Of a stretch of 64,000 bases of DNA, positions 59,884 through 64,000 are shown piece by piece. Positions within the stretch are counted from its first letter, which is position 1, and every line of letters starts with the position of its first letter. The position numbers and the translations under genes were made by a program. This DNA comes from Symsagittifera roscoffensis (Eukaryota > Xenacoelomorpha > Acoela > Convolutidae): the NCBI RefSeq assembly GCF_963678635.1, contig NC_087069.1, positions 20,558,660 to 20,622,659 of the forward strand, read 5' to 3'. Under the pieces are notes generated by a model. The model did not search any database and was not told where the DNA came from. It worked only from the letters and a program-made list of their open reading frames with translations.

Positions 59884-60117
59884 ATGTTATACGACAATAA
59901 TTTAATTGAAATGTCTCTCCGACTCAATAGATCAGAGCCAATATTCCGAACCATAATAGAACTACCCGGAATTGGAAGAAGACCTCGAACCAAAGACGAC
60001 ATACGACAAAGTAGAAACTTGCCGTATAGTTATATGATAGTTCGGCAAAAGCCAGAACAAACTTTTATATTTCGAATACTACTTGCAATGAATTTAGATT
60101 TCCATTTGCAAACATAA
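59884..60117 (+). CDS. Small ORF in the retroelement leader (77 codons), function unknown
   Basis: ATG 59884 follows the predicted PBS by about 70 nt and runs to TAA at 60115-60117. Composition matches the A-rich sense strand of the element. No motif recognised (contains ELPGIGRRPRTKDDIRQ). It could be an upstream ORF that affects translation of the gag mRNA, or chance. Confidence 0.3.
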   Translation: MLYDNNLIEMSLRLNRSEPIFRTIIELPGIGRRPRTKDDIRQSRNLPYSYMIVRQKPEQTFIFRILLAMNLDFHLQT

Positions 60118-61046
60118 AACCTTGAAGTTAATCTTCAAAATCATTTCAGGCGCTAAACAAAATTAATATTATACAATAACGATTGATAAAAAGATCTAAG
60201 ATCGTTTTCCTATCTGCAGTATTATACAAAACATGTTTGAAAAATATTTATTGGAAAATAAAAATAAAAATTAGCAGCATGACAATAAATGGTTAGTAAT
60301 CATAAATCATCTTGTTGTTCCAGCTTCATCACCTAAAACACAACAGCAATCATCAACTCACTAATATCATAAAACACTAATCTTTCCTTTACACACATTT
60401 AAAACTTTATTAAAACTTAAAGTCACTTAATTTTAAAAACCAGATCATCAAGGCTTATCCTTGGATCTTAAATCATTTTCTACTTAATTAAATTTTAAAT
60501 TTGATCATCAAGGCTTATCCTTGGATCAAACAGAACAACTTTGTTCTCCCCCACCCACTTAATTAGTGTCTAACGACCTCAAACGTCGATTCACTACCCA
60601 ACCCTTTCTAAAAACCCAGGACTAATAGAAATTTTTAAAAAAACAAAACTAATCATTCAAATTAGGATAAACAGTGAAGAACTTCGGTTATTCATCCTTC
60701 ACTTGACCCCCCCTCTTACCAGACCCAAGATAAATCTTAGACTTAGTAAGTTTAAAATAGTATCTAACGAACTACTCGCGTTCTAATTATACCTGAACCT
60801 TGTGGATCGATTTACTATTCTCCAACCCTTGAACACAATCACTACCCCTAAGTAAGATTAAGTAAGTTAACACCTTAGCTTATACTAGTCACAAGAAAGT
60901 AAAAATCATTCTTCGGAATCGATATACTTTTCTCTCCAACCCTGAACAAATAGACCCAGGTTAAGCTAACCAAAAAATCGTAAGAACTAACAGTTTAAGA
61001 AAATAGAAATCATTTAACAACCTTTGCATCCGTCATTCTAAACCTT
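60118..61046 (+). other. Structured retroelement leader
   Basis: About 930 nt without a long ORF. Two exact 25-nt copies begin GATCATCAAGGCTTATCC (60443 and 60503, 60 nt apart); each folds on itself through CAAGG/CCTTG and flanking GATC. Further on, three looser units share TCGATT(T/C)ACTA then CCAACCCT (near 60594, 60809 and 60920). A packaging or dimerisation signal would be expected in this position. Confidence 0.5.
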
Positions 61047-61514
61047 ATGTCATTTAAAAACCTAGGAAATAAACAAACAATCATTTTACACAATTGTGAA
61101 ATAGATAACAAAAAATACGACCTTGTAATCACACCTCATACACAAACAGTTGGATACATTCGCACAAAACGACAAACACTAAAAAGAAAAATAATAACTA
61201 AACAAAGACAAATAACACGAAAAAGATTTTCAAAAAATCGAAACGCATTTTCAGAATCAGAAACCAACAGTTTAGACGAACTTTACAAATTAAAAGAATC
61301 AATAGATAAAAATTACCCACAACACGATCAATTATATTTTTCTGACTCAGAAACAACTTCAAATTCATCACAAAGAGGAAAAAGAAGAATAAAAAAGCAG
61401 TACAAACACAAACCAGTACATCTATACAATTGGAATCAACCAATTCGACACATTAATAATTACATATTAACAGTCATCGAACGAAAAAATGAGTTCAACA
61501 CACACCCCAGGTGA
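61047..61514 (+). CDS. Basic leader protein ORF of the retroelement (155 residues)
   Basis: ATG 61047 to TGA 61512-61514. The product is rich in Lys, Arg, Gln and Asn. A strongly basic N-terminal third (TKRQTLKRKIITKQRQITRK) is followed by an acidic Ser-rich stretch (SDSETTSNSSQ) and a second basic cluster (GKRRIKKQYKHKP). The ORF overlaps the gag start by 26 nt in a different frame, as in compact retroelement or retroviral accessory-gene layouts. It shares the element's A-rich codon usage. I do not recognise a family; nucleic-acid binding is inferred from charge only. Confidence 0.55.
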   Translation: MSFKNLGNKQTIILHNCEIDNKKYDLVITPHTQTVGYIRTKRQTLKRKIITKQRQITRKRFSKNRNAFSESETNSLDELYKLKESIDKNYPQHDQLYFSDSETTSNSSQRGKRRIKKQYKHKPVHLYNWNQPIRHINNYILTVIERKNEFNTHPR

Positions 61515-64000
61515 CGAAACTCCAGATGACGATGAAATCTTTCCTTTTATAGTAGACGCAGATACTGATAGAGGACAACACATATTTTGTCAAAATTTAC
61601 TCGTAAATTTATTTGAACCCGGAATCAGTCCATGTAAAACAGAGTTCCCCGATGTAAAAATCAAAAGACAAATCATAGATCACTATCTAAAAGATATATG
61701 CAACATAACACAACAGTATGGAATCTACTCCATAGAATTCACTTCCCCAAACCATAATAATAGAACATATACTATTCAAACAGACGATCTTGATTTAGAA
61801 TTTTCAAAAGTTTTTTCAGAATATATAAAAAGCATCCAATATCATAACTCACAAAGAGCAAACTCCATATTCACCAATGAAGTTTTCGCAATAATATATA
61901 GTTATATTTCGATATTAGAAAACGAAATCCCACTAACAAATGTCTCACCGACAGAAACATCTAAACATTTGAAAGTACGACATGAAATTACACTACTCTC
62001 TAGTTATTTAAACATCATTAAAGAAAATTTCACGAAAGATGACGTTTCACAACATACCAAACACGATCTACAAAAAATTTTAGCATGGTTCATAATAGAT
62101 TATTTCACACACAATATTGATTTAATTGCACAAGCAAGAAAAAATTTTAGACCCCAAAATTCGAACGATGATACCGCTATCACAGAACAATCAGATTATG
62201 TTTGGGACCCCGAATGGTCTCATCCCGCATTTATAAGCTTTCCACAATCAATCTCAAGTCAAGCAATAGGTACAATATCTTACATAAGAGATTATGTAAG
62301 AGTAATACCATTAACAATTGATGCAACACCATTAAACTATAATACATTTTTACCCGATACACAAAATAATAGTTTAAACTCTACAGTCATACACAACGAA
62401 AACCTCAATGGAACTAGGAATCTTACTCAACAAGATATCCAGACACCATCACACTTCATAAATGAAGAAATTGTACACACAACAACTACACAACAAAGTA
62501 TTTCACCAATACGCCCAAATTTAACAACACCAAGAAATACAAATCCTTCACAAACACAGGTAACCTTACAATCAACCGTTAAACCTTCGGTTGCCCCTAA
62601 ATATTCACAAATGGATTACCAAACATACAGACCCATGACAATACCATCAAAAACACGCAAAACATTCACTAGAAACAACTTTGCAGACCATAATTATAAT
62701 TATACACATCCATCAAAAACAAATTATCAACCACAAAGGAATTTTAATCAATATACAAAACCTCGAAACTGGGATAACCCAACGGCCCAATATAATTCCA
62801 AAAATTTTCAACCAAACCCTCCACAGGATCGCAGTGAAAATTACCCATTTTTTCAACAAAATAAAAATAAAAAACAAACATCTTATCAAATGGATTATTT
62901 ATCCTCAGATGACGATTTCTTACAACCAGATATATTTGCACCAAATACTCAAGAATATCGTAGACAAGGAATACAGAAAACACGTGCAAATTATAGGAAT
63001 TTTTCTCCACAACCGATAGATGCACAACATCAACAACCAATTCAACAACAAAATCCAATTAATACACAATCTTTTCAACCAATTCAACAACAAAATCCAA
63101 TGACTGCACACTCGTATCAAGCATCACAAATGCAAAATGAAATACCACTCCCATATTATCTTCAACAACATGAAATAACAAGAAACCAACTTTCAAATTT
63201 TTCTCAAATGCCAAATGCAGCAGAATCATTACAAATGACAATGAATCCATACCTAATGGGTGGATCATCAATAACATCAAACAAACCCTTAATGGTTTTC
63301 ACAGGAACAGACCCTGAATACTCCGTAGAAGATTACTTAAATGCAGTAACATCAAATTTGATTTTAAATATAGGACCTGAACCAATTAATACGCCACTAC
63401 ATCAAAACTGGATACATCGACGCACAGCGTTGATACAAACAACCTTAGATGGCGCAGCCCAAAAATGGTTTTCAGTACTACCTCTAGAAATAAAATCAAA
63501 CTGGAAAAGATTTACACAAGAATTTTCAAAAATGTTTGACTCTGAAAGAAACAAACAACAACAAAGAGTTTTATGTAATGAAATTCGCAGATTACCAAAC
63601 GAAACCATCAAGCAAATAGCAGTACGAATCGAAACACTAGTTCGAAAAGCATACTCACTAAATACACATGACTATAAAAACACAAAGATGACAGAAATCT
63701 TAATGATGACCTTAACGCCACAATTAAGGAAAATAGCAATAAAAAAGAGAGCATCCCATCCTTCTTCAATTCGAGAACCCGATTTAGATTTTCGAAAACT
63801 AGTAGACAAATTAGAACAAGCAGAAATCACGATGAAACTAGAAGAAACGGAAAATCTGAAATTACAATACGTTAACAAAATTGAAACGACTCCCACTAAT
63901 ATTAATAATATACAGGAATCAGAAACAGACCTCGTTGAAAAAATCACTGAAATACTCAATATTTACGAAAAGAACCCGAACTTTAAAGGCAAACCATCTT
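61489..64000 (+). CDS. gag: Gag polyprotein of an LTR retroelement, 5' 837 codons, runs off the window
   Basis: The frame is open without a stop from ATG 61489 to the window end. The N-terminal ~280 residues are of unknown fold. Residues ~290-590 are a low-complexity Gln/Asn/Pro/Thr-rich region with a repeated PIQQQNP. Residues ~600-780 form a retrotransposon-gag capsid-like domain: VFTGTDPEYSVEDYLNAV, LDGAAQKWFSVLP with Trp660, WKRFTQEFSKMF, and helices containing LPNETIKQIAVRIETLVRK. A Glu-rich coiled-coil-like tail follows. No zinc knuckle or protease appears before the edge. The coding strand is strongly A-rich. The capsid part resembles, from memory, gag of Oikopleura Tor elements (Ty3/gypsy group). 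The intact frame suggests a young copy. Confidence 0.8.
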   Translation, partial: MSSTHTPGDETPDDDEIFPFIVDADTDRGQHIFCQNLLVNLFEPGISPCKTEFPDVKIKRQIIDHYLKDICNITQQYGIYSIEFTSPNHNNRTYTIQTDDLDLEFSKVFSEYIKSIQYHNSQRANSIFTNEVFAIIYSYISILENEIPLTNVSPTETSKHLKVRHEITLLSSYLNIIKENFTKDDVSQHTKHDLQKILAWFIIDYFTHNIDLIAQARKNFRPQNSNDDTAITEQSDYVWDPEWSHPAFISFPQSISSQAIGTISYIRDYVRVIPLTIDATPLNYNTFLPDTQNNSLNSTVIHNENLNGTRNLTQQDIQTPSHFINEEIVHTTTTQQSISPIRPNLTTPRNTNPSQTQVTLQSTVKPSVAPKYSQMDYQTYRPMTIPSKTRKTFTRNNFADHNYNYTHPSKTNYQPQRNFNQYTKPRNWDNPTAQYNSKNFQPNPPQDRSENYPFFQQNKNKKQTSYQMDYLSSDDDFLQPDIFAPNTQEYRRQGIQKTRANYRNFSPQPIDAQHQQPIQQQNPINTQSFQPIQQQNPMTAHSYQASQMQNEIPLPYYLQQHEITRNQLSNFSQMPNAAESLQMTMNPYLMGGSSITSNKPLMVFTGTDPEYSVEDYLNAVTSNLILNIGPEPINTPLHQNWIHRRTALIQTTLDGAAQKWFSVLPLEIKSNWKRFTQEFSKMFDSERNKQQQRVLCNEIRRLPNETIKQIAVRIETLVRKAYSLNTHDYKNTKMTEILMMTLTPQLRKIAIKKRASHPSSIREPDLDFRKLVDKLEQAEITMKLEETENLKLQYVNKIETTPTNINNIQESETDLVEKITEILNIYEKNPNFKGKPS

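Overview
This is animal nuclear DNA: AT-rich, with spliced genes carrying GT-AG introns of a few hundred bases to several kb, dispersed repeats, a satellite array, hAT-type elements and an LTR retroelement. My best guess is a tunicate, possibly an appendicularian with an uncompacted genome. That rests on the gag protein at the right end, which from memory resembles Tor elements of Oikopleura. It is an inference, not a demonstrated fact.

Left part (1-17,990). The window opens inside a gene whose last coding exon (5854-5970, +) matches the C-terminal winged-helix tail of MCM4. The preceding intron holds a 172-bp satellite array of about 23 units in three higher-order blocks (about 471-5635). 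From 6 to 18 kb I find no convincing intact gene. That stretch has a duplicated ~1 kb repeat with tRNA-like heads, a GC-rich decayed coding segment with a 27-bp minisatellite, several hAT-type elements (one with perfect 8-bp target duplications) and a 200-N assembly gap.

Centre (17,990-42,100). Two genes lie tail to tail. On + (17,991-20,028) is a spliced gene with a caspase-like His/Cys domain followed by an unknown C-terminal region. On - (42,096-20,850) I reconstructed, from splice sites and codon phase, a gene of about 22 exons encoding about 1,121 residues. Its order is a heme-NO-binding (H-NOX) domain, an HNOBA domain, a guanylate-cyclase-homology domain that has lost most catalytic residues, and a C-terminal extension of about 420 residues that I cannot assign. 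The heme-ligand His and a Y-x-T-x-R version of the pyrrole-propionate motif are kept. It therefore looks like a gas sensor coupled to a dead cyclase. Its introns hold hAT copies, a GGAATCC-palindrome repeat, a 33-bp hairpin and an opposite-strand decayed reading frame.

Right part (42,100-64,000). This holds repeats, a decayed coding region on - (about 49.1-47.2 kb), a probable two-exon small secreted peptide (52,221-55,265, +) and a single-exon secreted six-cysteine protein (58,115-58,519, +). An apparently intact LTR retroelement runs off the right edge: predicted LTR from 59,496, primer-binding site, structured leader, a basic leader ORF, and a gag of at least 837 codons.
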